A stretch of DNA of 64,000 nucleotides, from NCBI GenBank assembly GCA_965371805.1, contig CBDUZW010000009.1, positions 38,676 to 102,675 of the forward strand, written 5' to 3'. A program made the position numbers and the translations under genes. Within the stretch, counting starts at the first letter, position 1, and each line of letters opens with the position of its first letter. Shown here one piece after another: positions 52,944 through 61,798 of this stretch. A model generated the notes under the pieces. The model was not told the origin of the DNA and searched no databases. It saw only the letters and a program-made list of their open reading frames with translations. The DNA comes from JAOZTV01 sp965371805. GTDB lineage: Bacteria > Acidobacteriota > Aminicenantia > UBA2199.

Positions 52944-54407
52944 CTATTTTTTTAATCTTGAAAATTTAGCTTTTCTAGGATCACCTGAATAACCAAGTTT
53001 TTCCCAGTTCATAATTGATTTCTTTCCTTCTTTTGTATGACAAGCACTACATTTTAAAGCTTTTTTTGCAGGTGCTACCATGTGATCAATTGGCCAGTAC
53101 ATTTCAGTTTCAATTGGTTCATATTTACCTGAGAATGCTAATCCAACAGATTTCATACCCTTTGCAAAAGAGTCAACCCATGAAAGTGTTTTCCAGTATC
53201 CACCTTTTCCAAATAGTTTTGGAATTAATAAGAATCCAGTTCCTGGATCATAATACTGTTTACCTCTCATTACTTTAAAAGGAGAAATTCTAGAATTTGA
53301 ATCTTTAATACTTCCTTCTAATTTATTAAAATTCAGGATTTTTTTTGGATCTTTAATTTTATCTCCAGATAGATAATAATCAGATTTTCCGTTATACCAG
53401 TAATATTCAGGTTGTAAATTTTTCTTCCATTTGAAGTCGCCCTTTTTCCATGAATATAAAGGTTTTCCATTCTCATCTTTTTCAACTTTTTTCTTCTTAT
53501 CACCAGCGGTTGTCCAATCCCACCACGTTTTAGTTGGATATTTTTTTGATACTACTGGAATATGACAAGTTTCACAGGCAATAGATTTTGCATGATTATT
53601 AAGTTTTGATTTCATTCCCTTTGTATGTACATTTTCACCTTTATGACAATCAGTACAGAGCAGATGATTTGATCCACCATCAGCAATAGAAGCATGCAAT
53701 GCTCCTTTTACATCATGTTTTTTATCACTTTGATGACATGATGCACAGGTTTTTCGTTTTTTAGGGTCTGGATTTCCCATATGTACATCCATTTCAAAAG
53801 AAGGCTTTATTAGACTTTTAGTAAGATCACCTTGTTTAACATTATGTCCACCACCACCATTAAAATGACAGGCTCCACAGTTTTTGTTTGATGATTTAGC
53901 AACGTTCTGTGCTACTTTCAGAAGATCCACTTTTGGGAACATTTTTTTCTTTGCTTTAAAGAATTTCTCTTTTTCTTTATAAACTGGATATCCTGCAGCT
54001 GTTGGAAACTTTTTATAAGTTCCTGTTGAATCATGGCAAACTAGACAATCAATATTTTCTTTCTTTTTAAAGTCAAACGATCCATCTTTCCAACCATATC
54101 CAATATGACAACTTGTGCATCTTGCCCAGTTTGAACTAATAGCGACACAATAATTGTTAAGCATATTCTTTTTTCCAAGTTTTACTTTTTTGCCGTTAAT
54201 TGTAGTTTCTTTTCCAAGCCAGTTCCAATGTCTAGATTTTAACATATCATCAGCTACATCTCCATGACATCCTATGCATGCTTTTGTCACTTCTTGAGGT
54301 GTATTAAAAGGTCCTTTAAGCTGTAAATGCTCTTCTACTGATCCGTTACCTGCATAAGATACTGATACAGTTAATACTAGTAATAATACTAAAATTCGTA
54401 ATCTCAT
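52944..54407 (-). CDS. Octaheme c-type cytochrome, tetrathionate-reductase (OTR) family
   Basis: A 487-residue periplasmic protein with signal peptide (MRLRILVLLLVLTVSVSYA) and exactly eight CxxCH heme-binding motifs: CIGCH (44-48), CTSCH, CLVCH, CGACH, CASCH, CTDCH, CETCH and CSACH (453-457). The length, the heme count and the terminal CSACHTKEG fit the octaheme tetrathionate reductase family, whose Shewanella member reduces tetrathionate, nitrite and hydroxylamine in vitro. The physiological substrate here is unknown. AGGAGG lies close to the ATG and a near-consensus promoter is 60 bases upstream. It has no cytochrome partner gene in the window. It indicates anaerobic or microaerobic respiration or detoxification of N or S oxyanions. 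Confidence 0.9.
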   Translation of the reverse strand: MRLRILVLLLVLTVSVSYAGNGSVEEHLQLKGPFNTPQEVTKACIGCHGDVADDMLKSRHWNWLGKETTINGKKVKLGKKNMLNNYCVAISSNWARCTSCHIGYGWKDGSFDFKKKENIDCLVCHDSTGTYKKFPTAAGYPVYKEKEKFFKAKKKMFPKVDLLKVAQNVAKSSNKNCGACHFNGGGGHNVKQGDLTKSLIKPSFEMDVHMGNPDPKKRKTCASCHQSDKKHDVKGALHASIADGGSNHLLCTDCHKGENVHTKGMKSKLNNHAKSIACETCHIPVVSKKYPTKTWWDWTTAGDKKKKVEKDENGKPLYSWKKGDFKWKKNLQPEYYWYNGKSDYYLSGDKIKDPKKILNFNKLEGSIKDSNSRISPFKVMRGKQYYDPGTGFLLIPKLFGKGGYWKTLSWVDSFAKGMKSVGLAFSGKYEPIETEMYWPIDHMVAPAKKALKCSACHTKEGKKSIMNWEKLGYSGDPRKAKFSRLKK

Positions 54408-54466
54408 AAATCCTCCTATATTTTTTATTATTCATTAGTTATATTAAATGATATATGTTAAGGCAA

Positions 54467-54495
54467 ATTATAATCATTTAAAATAACAAAGTCAA
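54467..54495 (-). promoter_or_regulatory. Promoter of the octaheme cytochrome gene
   Basis: On the minus strand TTGACT (54495-54490), 17 bases, then TATAAT (54472-54467). The predicted leader is about 50 bases. It lies between ygfK and the cytochrome, so the cytochrome is a separate transcription unit. Confidence 0.72.
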
Positions 54496-54552
54496 GTAAA
54501 ATATTTTTTTTTTAACAATTATTCTTGTGTTATATAAGTCAAAAAAATATAA

Positions 54553-57500
54553 CTATTTAAAAAAATAAGATGGGATGTTTTCAAGGATAATTTTCATCGT
54601 AAAAGCATCATTTAAAACAATAGTTTCCGGATTTTTTACTCTTTTTTTTATGTTTGAATCTATAAATTTAAAATTATCTTTTGAAAGCTTTATTGTACCT
54701 GCTATAGTTTCATATAAGTAATAATTATCAAAGGAAGATAAAGTCTTTATTATATCTCCATTTTTAAAATTAATAATATTTACATTCCCTTTTTTATAAA
54801 TATAATATCCCCTGTTTTCTCTTTCAAAACTCTGCTCTGTTAAACATATTTTTGGCTTTTCTTTGTAAGGAGCACCATTAGATGGACAAAAAGTATTACA
54901 ATTCCCACACTCATTGCAAAAATCTGAAACATTTAAAACCTGATATTTCTGGTCAATTGCAAAATATTCTTTTTTTTGTATTTTTACTGCGGCGTCATCA
55001 ATAATTAATGTTTCAAGTTCTATATTAAAAGGTTTTATTGTATATGAAATATTCGCTCTGTTTGGGCATACAGTAACACATATATTACAAAGTTCATCAC
55101 AATACAGGCAACGGGATGCCTCTTTTATTCCTTCTTTTGCAGACATATCGTTCTGAATATATTCTAAATTTAATTCATTTTCATCATTCTTTTTATCTTT
55201 AAACTCTGGTTTTATCCTAGTAGATCTCCTAATCATATGCTCACTAAATGAGATGTTTCTCTTAATCGGTTTATAAGTATTCGGACTCTCTAAATCTAAA
55301 GCATGCAATATTTCTAACGCAGTTCTTCTGCCATCTCCGACTCCATTTATGATTGAAGATGCTCCCCTTTCTGCATCTCCACCAATAAAAACTTTCTTAT
55401 TCTTAATAAGTTCAGAATCTATAAATTCTTTATCTATGTCCTGACCAATCGCAGGTATTATTGAATCAACTTTCAATACAAAGTCAGAATCAGGTTCCTT
55501 AATAACAATTCCCCTTCCCTTCTTGTCAATACCGTAAACCCTCATTTTTTCAAGCTTTATCCCAACAACTTTTCCATTTTTTACAGCAATCTCCTTAGGG
55601 CTTACTAATTCAATTACCTCTATACCTTCATTCAAAACATCCATTATTTCATGATCATCAGCTGGCATATCTGCAATCCGCCTTCTATATAAAATGGATA
55701 CATTTCCCGAATGACCAAGCAGTCTTCTGACAGATCTAGCGGTATCCATAGCAGTATTCCCCCCACCAATTATCGCAACTTTTCTTCCAAGATCAACATC
55801 TTCTCCATTTCTCAATCTAAAAAGAAAATCAAGTGGTTCATAAACCCCATTAGAATCTTCGCCAGTAATATTTAATTTTTTTGATAAGGGGGCACCTGTT
55901 GAGAGATAGACAAAATCATTATCCTTTATTATCGTTTTCAATTTATCTTTATCTACTTTTGTGTCATAAAAAACATTAATATTTGAATTAAGTATTTTAT
56001 CAATATCTCTTCCTATATCAGAATCAGTCAATCGGAATTTTGGAATAGCGTTCTTTACCATGCCACCGGCTTTAGTACTTTTTTCATAAATACTAACAGA
56101 TACTCCTTCTTTTTCCAGATAATATCCACAGGATAATCCAGAGGGTCCAGCCCCTATAATAGAGACATTTCCTGTAGATTTTTTGTTTTTCAATTTAAAT
56201 TTATATATTTCAGAATTTTCTGCTATAGTTTTTTTCACCTTTCGTATTGCAAGGGCAGAATCATAATTATTTCTTGTGCATTTTATACCGCATAATTGAG
56301 TACAGACAGTTCCTGTAATGATAGGTAGAGGATTACTGTCTGATATGACTGCCATTGCATTGTCAAAGTCTCCTTTTGCAGCATAATACATATAGCCGGG
56401 AATATCCTGATTTGATCCGCAATTTGATTGACAGGGAGCAGCAATACAATCAAATTCATTGAGTCCTCTATTTGTTTTTATATCCCCTCTTTTTATATAA
56501 GTTCTTTTATATGACTCGTCATTTAAAACTGCTTCTGCATATCTTTCAAGTTTTTTAATATTTGCAGTTCCACTCTGATTCTTATCCTCTGAAGCTGCTG
56601 AATTAATTTTTTCAATGTATTGGAAAAACCTTCCATATCCGCCAGGTTTTAATATATCTGTTGAAACAGTAACAGGTTTTAGTCCACAGGCAAGAATATC
56701 AGATATGTTAAACGCTTCAGCTCCTGCAGAAAAAGATATATCAAGTTCTCCATTAAAATCAGTCTGCAATTTTTTTGCAAGATTTATTGAAATAGGATGC
56801 AAAGCCCTACCACTTAAATAATGCATCTTCTCGTTTTCAGGCAACACTTTTAGAACATTTTCAGTCTCCAGCGTATTTGTAAGTTTAATGCTGAAGACAA
56901 CTCCTTCAGTTTTAGCTTCATTTCTTAGATTAGTAATGATTCTTATTGCATCTTTATATTTAAGATCGTGTTCAAATGCTATATCCGGTACTCTTATATC
57001 AAAATTAAGAGTACTATTTAATATTGTTCTTAACTCTTCAGCTCCAAGAAGTGTTGGGTTTAACTTTATTGTTGTATGATATTTTTTTCTAATTAGGTAT
57101 GAACCGATTTTTTCAATCTCATCTGAGGGGCAACCATGCATAGTTGACAAGGTAATATTATTAGATATTCTATCAGGAATCAAAAGTTTCTCTACCTGAG
57201 GATATATCAGAGATATCTCTTTTATCATTTTAGATTTCTCAATAGAACAATCGCTCATCTTTGCTAAAAACCATTGTACCTTATCTTTTAATATTCCTTC
57301 ATAGTCATATCCGACACTTAAGTTAAAGATAAATCCTGCATCGCCATTATTCCAACCATATCTATCTTTTAGAATATATATGACAATCCAGGCTTTTAAG
57401 TATTCATTAAAAGATTGCTCAATCTTTAATTCCTGTGACCATTCACAATTATATCCCTCATCATTCATATCTATACAAGGTTTAGATACATCAAGCTCAT

Positions 57501-57780
57501 CAAGCTCCTGAACAGTCTTCAATTCTATATAGCGAGCACCTGTCAGCCAGGCACTTATAATATTCTGAGCGAGTTGTGTATGAGGTCCAGCTGCAACTCC
57601 TATTGGAGTTTCAAGCTCGGTAAAATATCTATTTATTCCAATGTTTTTGTTTTTAAGTGGGTTAAAGAATAATTTTTTATCTATCCCGAAGATAGAACCG
57701 GCCTTTTCTTCAGTAAATATCCAATTAAGTAGGCTTTTTATTGATAAAGGAACAAAAGAATCACTTTTTGACTGTTTCAT
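54553..57780 (-). CDS. ygfK: YgfK-like iron-sulfur flavoprotein (annotated as putative selenate reductase subunit)
   Basis: A 1075-residue cytoplasmic oxidoreductase. ATG 57780 is chosen over an earlier start at 57834 because the alignment-like N-terminus (FVPLSIKSLLNWIFTEEKAGSIFGI) begins here. Modules: dihydroorotate-dehydrogenase-like barrel (TPIGVAAGPHTQLAQNI, about 1-430); GltD-like Fe-S linker (CIAAPCQSNCGSNQ, CTQLCGIKCTRN, about 470-540); FAD domain (IIGAGPSGLSCGYYL); NAD(P)H domain (VAIIGGGNTAMDTARS); and C-terminal clusters (CLYCDELCNICVTVCPNRAN and CNECGNCNTFCPSNGAP). E. coli ygfK lies in a purine/selenium gene cluster, so the old selenate label is uncertain. Here it overlaps the end of purA by 20 bases, supporting a purine link. 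Confidence 0.88.
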   Translation of the reverse strand: MKQSKSDSFVPLSIKSLLNWIFTEEKAGSIFGIDKKLFFNPLKNKNIGINRYFTELETPIGVAAGPHTQLAQNIISAWLTGARYIELKTVQELDELDVSKPCIDMNDEGYNCEWSQELKIEQSFNEYLKAWIVIYILKDRYGWNNGDAGFIFNLSVGYDYEGILKDKVQWFLAKMSDCSIEKSKMIKEISLIYPQVEKLLIPDRISNNITLSTMHGCPSDEIEKIGSYLIRKKYHTTIKLNPTLLGAEELRTILNSTLNFDIRVPDIAFEHDLKYKDAIRIITNLRNEAKTEGVVFSIKLTNTLETENVLKVLPENEKMHYLSGRALHPISINLAKKLQTDFNGELDISFSAGAEAFNISDILACGLKPVTVSTDILKPGGYGRFFQYIEKINSAASEDKNQSGTANIKKLERYAEAVLNDESYKRTYIKRGDIKTNRGLNEFDCIAAPCQSNCGSNQDIPGYMYYAAKGDFDNAMAVISDSNPLPIITGTVCTQLCGIKCTRNNYDSALAIRKVKKTIAENSEIYKFKLKNKKSTGNVSIIGAGPSGLSCGYYLEKEGVSVSIYEKSTKAGGMVKNAIPKFRLTDSDIGRDIDKILNSNINVFYDTKVDKDKLKTIIKDNDFVYLSTGAPLSKKLNITGEDSNGVYEPLDFLFRLRNGEDVDLGRKVAIIGGGNTAMDTARSVRRLLGHSGNVSILYRRRIADMPADDHEIMDVLNEGIEVIELVSPKEIAVKNGKVVGIKLEKMRVYGIDKKGRGIVIKEPDSDFVLKVDSIIPAIGQDIDKEFIDSELIKNKKVFIGGDAERGASSIINGVGDGRRTALEILHALDLESPNTYKPIKRNISFSEHMIRRSTRIKPEFKDKKNDENELNLEYIQNDMSAKEGIKEASRCLYCDELCNICVTVCPNRANISYTIKPFNIELETLIIDDAAVKIQKKEYFAIDQKYQVLNVSDFCNECGNCNTFCPSNGAPYKEKPKICLTEQSFERENRGYYIYKKGNVNIINFKNGDIIKTLSSFDNYYLYETIAGTIKLSKDNFKFIDSNIKKRVKNPETIVLNDAFTMKIILENIPSYFFK

Positions 57781-59023
57781 CACGATTTTTTCCAACAGAA
57801 ATGTATTTAATTGGAATCCCAATATACTGTTCAATAAAATCCAGATACTCCTTTGCTTTAATGGAGAAATCCTTATAGTCTTTTATAACACTTACATCCT
57901 GTTTCCATCCTTCAAAACTTTTTAAAACAGGTTTCACATTATTAATGATTTCTGGATACGGATCAAATAATTGACTTATTTTCCCGTCATGTTCATAACC
58001 CGTAACAACTTTTACCTCTTCAAACTTGTTAAAAATATCAAGTTTTGTCAGATAAATAGAGTCAATTCCATTTATCATAACTGAATATTTTAAAGCTACA
58101 AGATCTAGCCATCCAACTCTTCTTGGTCTTCCAGTTGTTGCTCCATATTCATTTCCCGTTTCCCTTAAATTTTCAGCTTCCTCTCCAAATAATTCTGATG
58201 GAAATGGCCCCTCTCCAACTCTAGTTGTGTAGGCTTTGCATATCCCGGTTGCTTCCCCCATCACCTTATGTGACAATCCAGTGCCGGAAAAAAGTCCACC
58301 AATAGTCGGATTTGAAGAGGTGACAAATGGATAAGTACCATGATTTATATCAAGCAAAACCCCTTGAGCACCTTCAAAAAGCATTTTTTTGTCAGCTCTC
58401 AAAAAGTCATTAAGTAGATAAGTCGTATTTGCTACGTATGGTTCTAAATATTTTCCCGCATTAAAATACTCTTCAAAATAATCATCTATTTGTATCTCTT
58501 TTCCACCAAAAGCTTTACTTAAAATATTATAATGATCATTTAATGGTTTTAACTTTTTGAAGAATTTATCTTTATCTAATAAGTCATTGATAAAAAGCGC
58601 TCTCCTTCCTATTAAGTCCTCATAGGCCAGCCCTATTCCTCTCTTCGTTGTTCCAATCTTAGTATATCTTGATTGCTCAAAATATGTATCTAATTCCTGA
58701 TGAAAAGGAAATATTACAGGAGCATTTCCACTCAAAAAAAGATTATCTGATTTAAATCCTAAAGAATGAATATTCTCAATCTCCTTTATAAGTTGAAGAG
58801 GATTTACTACAACTCCTTTTCCTATAACATTTTTTATATCAGGAGACAACATCCCTGATGGTAACAGATGTAACACAACCTTTTTACCTTTATGGTAAAT
58901 AGTATGGCCGGCATTATGACCACCCTGATACCTTGCAACTACTTCAAAATTTTCTGCCAGTGAGTCAATTGCTTTACCCTTACCTTCATCACCCCATTGT
59001 AATCCCAATATTAAAAGATTCAT
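57761..59023 (-). CDS. purA: Adenylosuccinate synthetase
   Basis: A 420-residue enzyme making adenylosuccinate from IMP, aspartate and GTP, the first step to AMP. The N-terminus LQWGDEGKGKAIDSLAENF holds the GTP-binding/active-site loop, followed by the NAGHT segment (YQGGHNAGHTIY), with His and Lys residues as expected. The GYEHDG and GRPRRVGWLD signatures near the middle and end are also present. ATG 59023 is used instead of the GTG at 59035, as GGAG is six bases upstream. A near-consensus promoter precedes it (59060-59088). The ygfK gene starts before its stop codon (20-base overlap). Standard length and no missing motif. Confidence 0.95.
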   Translation of the reverse strand: MNLLILGLQWGDEGKGKAIDSLAENFEVVARYQGGHNAGHTIYHKGKKVVLHLLPSGMLSPDIKNVIGKGVVVNPLQLIKEIENIHSLGFKSDNLFLSGNAPVIFPFHQELDTYFEQSRYTKIGTTKRGIGLAYEDLIGRRALFINDLLDKDKFFKKLKPLNDHYNILSKAFGGKEIQIDDYFEEYFNAGKYLEPYVANTTYLLNDFLRADKKMLFEGAQGVLLDINHGTYPFVTSSNPTIGGLFSGTGLSHKVMGEATGICKAYTTRVGEGPFPSELFGEEAENLRETGNEYGATTGRPRRVGWLDLVALKYSVMINGIDSIYLTKLDIFNKFEEVKVVTGYEHDGKISQLFDPYPEIINNVKPVLKSFEGWKQDVSVIKDYKDFSIKAKEYLDFIEQYIGIPIKYISVGKNRDETVKK

Positions 59024-59059
59024 TTTAGACTCCACATTTTATCAAATTTAACATTATCT

Positions 59060-59088
59060 ATTCTATCAAAGTAGTAAGTCTATTTCAA
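59060..59088 (-). promoter_or_regulatory. Promoter of purA-ygfK
   Basis: On the minus strand TTGAAA (59088-59083), 17-base spacer, TAGAAT (59065-59060). Transcription would begin near 59053, giving a leader of about 30 bases before purA. Confidence 0.6.
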
Positions 59089-59149
59089 ATATATTTTTGA
59101 ATAATTGCATTCTCTACCATATGCTTTAATGATTTTTATCAAATTAAAC

Positions 59150-59178
59150 TTGACAATGTTTTTTTAATAAATTATTAT
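59150..59178 (+). promoter_or_regulatory. Promoter of the yfiR-hybrid kinase operon
   Basis: Perfect TTGACA (59150-59155), 17-base spacer, TATTAT (59173-59178). It is divergent from the purA promoter within a 232-base intergenic region. Confidence 0.68.
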
Positions 59179-59255
59179 TTAAACTTGGATGGACTGACAA
59201 GAGCCTTTTTGGTTTAAAGAGAAGATTCATTAAAGAAAGGATATGGATTCTAACC

Positions 59256-59840
59256 ATGTTATTAAAAAGATTGTTAAAAACTAATTATATTGATGTAAAA
59301 AAAATCACATCCTTCATTATCATTTTATTTCTCACACTCTCAATATATCCAACAAAACAATCTGAGGAATTTGCTTTAAAAGCCATGTATTTAAAAAAAT
59401 TCATTAATTACATTGATTGGCCTGAGAGGAAAATTAATGATAAATCAATTGAATATTTCAAAATTGGTGTAATGGGAAAAAATCGTATATATGACAAATT
59501 AAAAAAGTCATATTCTAAAGATAAAATATATAAAAAAAAAGTAAAAGTGCTAAAAATAGATAAATTAGACAATATTTCTTCATTTAATGTAATATTTGTA
59601 TCTGAACAAAATAATGAAGAAATTTCTGAAATAATTAAATCATCAACCAAAAACAACATATTATTAATTGGAGATACCCCTGGATACGCGATTGCCGGAA
59701 TCCATATAAATTTCAATATTAGAAATGAAAGATTAAGGTTTAAGATCAATACTACTTCACTCTCTAAATCTGGTTTATCAGCAAGTTCTTTTTTATTATC
59801 CCTGGCAGAAATTATAAAAACTAAAGGTAAATTAAAATGA
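59256..59840 (+). CDS. YfiR family periplasmic protein (DUF4154)
   Basis: A 194-residue exported protein: signal segment (ITSFIIILFLTLSIYP) then the YfiR/DUF4154 domain with the landmark KAMYLKKFINYIDWPE, the FKIGVMGKN strand, FNVIFVSEQ, and ILLIGDTPGYAIAGIHINF, ending in the conserved INTTSLSKSGLSASSFLLSLAEI helix. In Pseudomonas, YfiR sits in the periplasm and represses a membrane diguanylate cyclase. Here its last four bases (ATGA) overlap a hybrid histidine kinase start, so it probably regulates that kinase. An AAAGG is about 16 bases before the ATG, farther than normal, so the exact start is less sure. Confidence 0.88.
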   Translation: MLLKRLLKTNYIDVKKITSFIIILFLTLSIYPTKQSEEFALKAMYLKKFINYIDWPERKINDKSIEYFKIGVMGKNRIYDKLKKSYSKDKIYKKKVKVLKIDKLDNISSFNVIFVSEQNNEEISEIIKSSTKNNILLIGDTPGYAIAGIHINFNIRNERLRFKINTTSLSKSGLSASSFLLSLAEIIKTKGKLK

Positions 59841-61726
59841 AATTCCTAAGAGATCGTTCAATTAAGAATAAAATAGTCATAATGAACTTATCCATCACTT
59901 TCATTGTTACAATAATTGCATTGTTCATTTTTACAGTTACTGAAATGAATCTTCAAAAAAATGATTTGATTAATGATGTAAAATTGGATACTAAAATCCT
60001 GAAAGAGGCAATTTATGCTTCCCTCGATTTTAATTTTAAAAAAGACGCCAATATTATCCTGAAAAAAATGTCTATCAAACCCTATTTAAGAGATTGTATT
60101 ATTTTTGATAATAACAATGACTTTTTTGTATCACTTACAGAAAAAAAATATAAAAAATCAAACTTTTTGTTTAAACCTGATAATGATTTCTATTTTAACC
60201 AAGATGGTTTTTATTATAAAAGCGACATACTAAACCGGAAACAGAATAAAATTGGAAATATAATTACAATTATATCTACAAAAATTTACAAAGACAGAAT
60301 CGCTGCATTTTTAATAAAAATGCTTTTAATATTTTTTCTTATTTTCATTTTGACATTTATTTTATCCAACATTATGCAGAAATTTATTTCTGAACCAATT
60401 TTAAATCTCTCAAAAATCACAAAAAACATTAAATCAAAAGACGATCTCAGTATTGAAGTAATTCATAAAAATAAAGATGAAATTGGACAGCTTTACAAAA
60501 ATTTTAATACAATGATCAAAACATTAAGAACTATTGAAATTGAAAGAGAGAAAACAGAAGAAGAGCAAAACAAACTAAGGCAACAGCTTCAACAGGCTCA
60601 AAAAATGGAAGCGATCGGAACATTAGCTGGTGGTATTGCCCATGATTTTAATAACATATTAGCCATAATTATGGGTTATACAGAAATGACAATTGATGAT
60701 CCATCAGATTTGCAAGTCACCTTAAATAATATGCAGAATGTCATGAAAGCATCAGAGCGTGCAAAGGAGATGGTTAAACAAATACTGGCATTTTCCCGAA
60801 AAAATGAGGAAACCATGCGTTCTGTAAATATTGGTGAAATTATTGTTGAGACTGTCAACTTCCTTCGATCCTCCATACCTTCAACTATTGAGATAAAATC
60901 CAATATTGAAGATAATCTTAGTCAAATTCTCGGTAATTCCACTCAAATAAATCAAATATTAATGAATCTATGTACAAATGCAACACATGCTATGAAAGAT
61001 GATGGCGGTTTATTGGAAATATCCATTAAAGAGGTTTTCTTAGATAATGACAACTCTGAGGTAATTGGTCTTAGTTCCGGCATATACCAGCAATTATCTG
61101 TAAGTGACACTGGCGATGGAATGAGCAAAGAAATAATGGACCGTATCTTTGAACCTTATTTTACGACAAAAAAAGAAGGCGAAGGCACTGGAATGGGCCT
61201 TGCAGTTATTTATGGAATAATAAAAAGCCATAATGGGATAATAAAAGTATATTCAGAACCTGGAAACGGTACTACATTTAATGTCTATTTTTCAGTTTCA
61301 GATCAATCTGGAGCAATCAAGATGGATAAAGAACAGGAGATTACATTTCAGGGTAATAAGGAAAGGATCTTATTGGTAGATGATGAAGCACCCTTATTAA
61401 ATCTATCTGCTAAATTACTTATGAAGCTTGGATACAAGGTAGACGGTACAAACATCAGTACGGAAGCATTGGGAATTTTTAAGGCAAATCCTGATAAATT
61501 TGATCTTATTATAACTGATATGACCATGCCAAATATGACAGGAATCAAATTAGCCGAAGAAATTCATAAAATCAAACCTGATATTCCAGTTATACTATGT
61601 ACAGGTTTTAGCAATGGTATCAACAGAGATAATTTTAAAGACAAAGGTATAAGTGCATTAGTAATGAAGCCTGTATCTAAAAATGAATTGGCAAAAGTTG
61701 TCTGGAATATATTTGAAAATAAATAA
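59837..61726 (+). CDS. Hybrid sensor histidine kinase with receiver domain
   Basis: A 629-residue inner-membrane sensor. TM1 (about 13-34) and TM2 (about 158-180) flank a periplasmic sensor domain (about 35-155). A HAMP domain (about 181-235) with a glutamine-rich coil leads to the dimerisation box GIAHDFNNILAI with His269. The catalytic ATPase domain has N-box LMNLCTNATHAM and G-boxes VSDTGDGM and GTGMGLAV. The C-terminal receiver has the pocket VDDE, phospho-acceptor Asp561 (ITDMTMPNM) and Lys in VMKPVS. It is coupled by ATGA to the YfiR-like gene, pairing a periplasmic sensor protein with this kinase. No HPt protein or separate response regulator is adjacent. Confidence 0.94.
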   Translation: MKFLRDRSIKNKIVIMNLSITFIVTIIALFIFTVTEMNLQKNDLINDVKLDTKILKEAIYASLDFNFKKDANIILKKMSIKPYLRDCIIFDNNNDFFVSLTEKKYKKSNFLFKPDNDFYFNQDGFYYKSDILNRKQNKIGNIITIISTKIYKDRIAAFLIKMLLIFFLIFILTFILSNIMQKFISEPILNLSKITKNIKSKDDLSIEVIHKNKDEIGQLYKNFNTMIKTLRTIEIEREKTEEEQNKLRQQLQQAQKMEAIGTLAGGIAHDFNNILAIIMGYTEMTIDDPSDLQVTLNNMQNVMKASERAKEMVKQILAFSRKNEETMRSVNIGEIIVETVNFLRSSIPSTIEIKSNIEDNLSQILGNSTQINQILMNLCTNATHAMKDDGGLLEISIKEVFLDNDNSEVIGLSSGIYQQLSVSDTGDGMSKEIMDRIFEPYFTTKKEGEGTGMGLAVIYGIIKSHNGIIKVYSEPGNGTTFNVYFSVSDQSGAIKMDKEQEITFQGNKERILLVDDEAPLLNLSAKLLMKLGYKVDGTNISTEALGIFKANPDKFDLIITDMTMPNMTGIKLAEEIHKIKPDIPVILCTGFSNGINRDNFKDKGISALVMKPVSKNELAKVVWNIFENK

Positions 61727-61798
61727 GATATAAATAATATCAATCATAATAAAAATTCATATCAATCTTCTGTTTTAGTATTATTTATAAATATAAAT

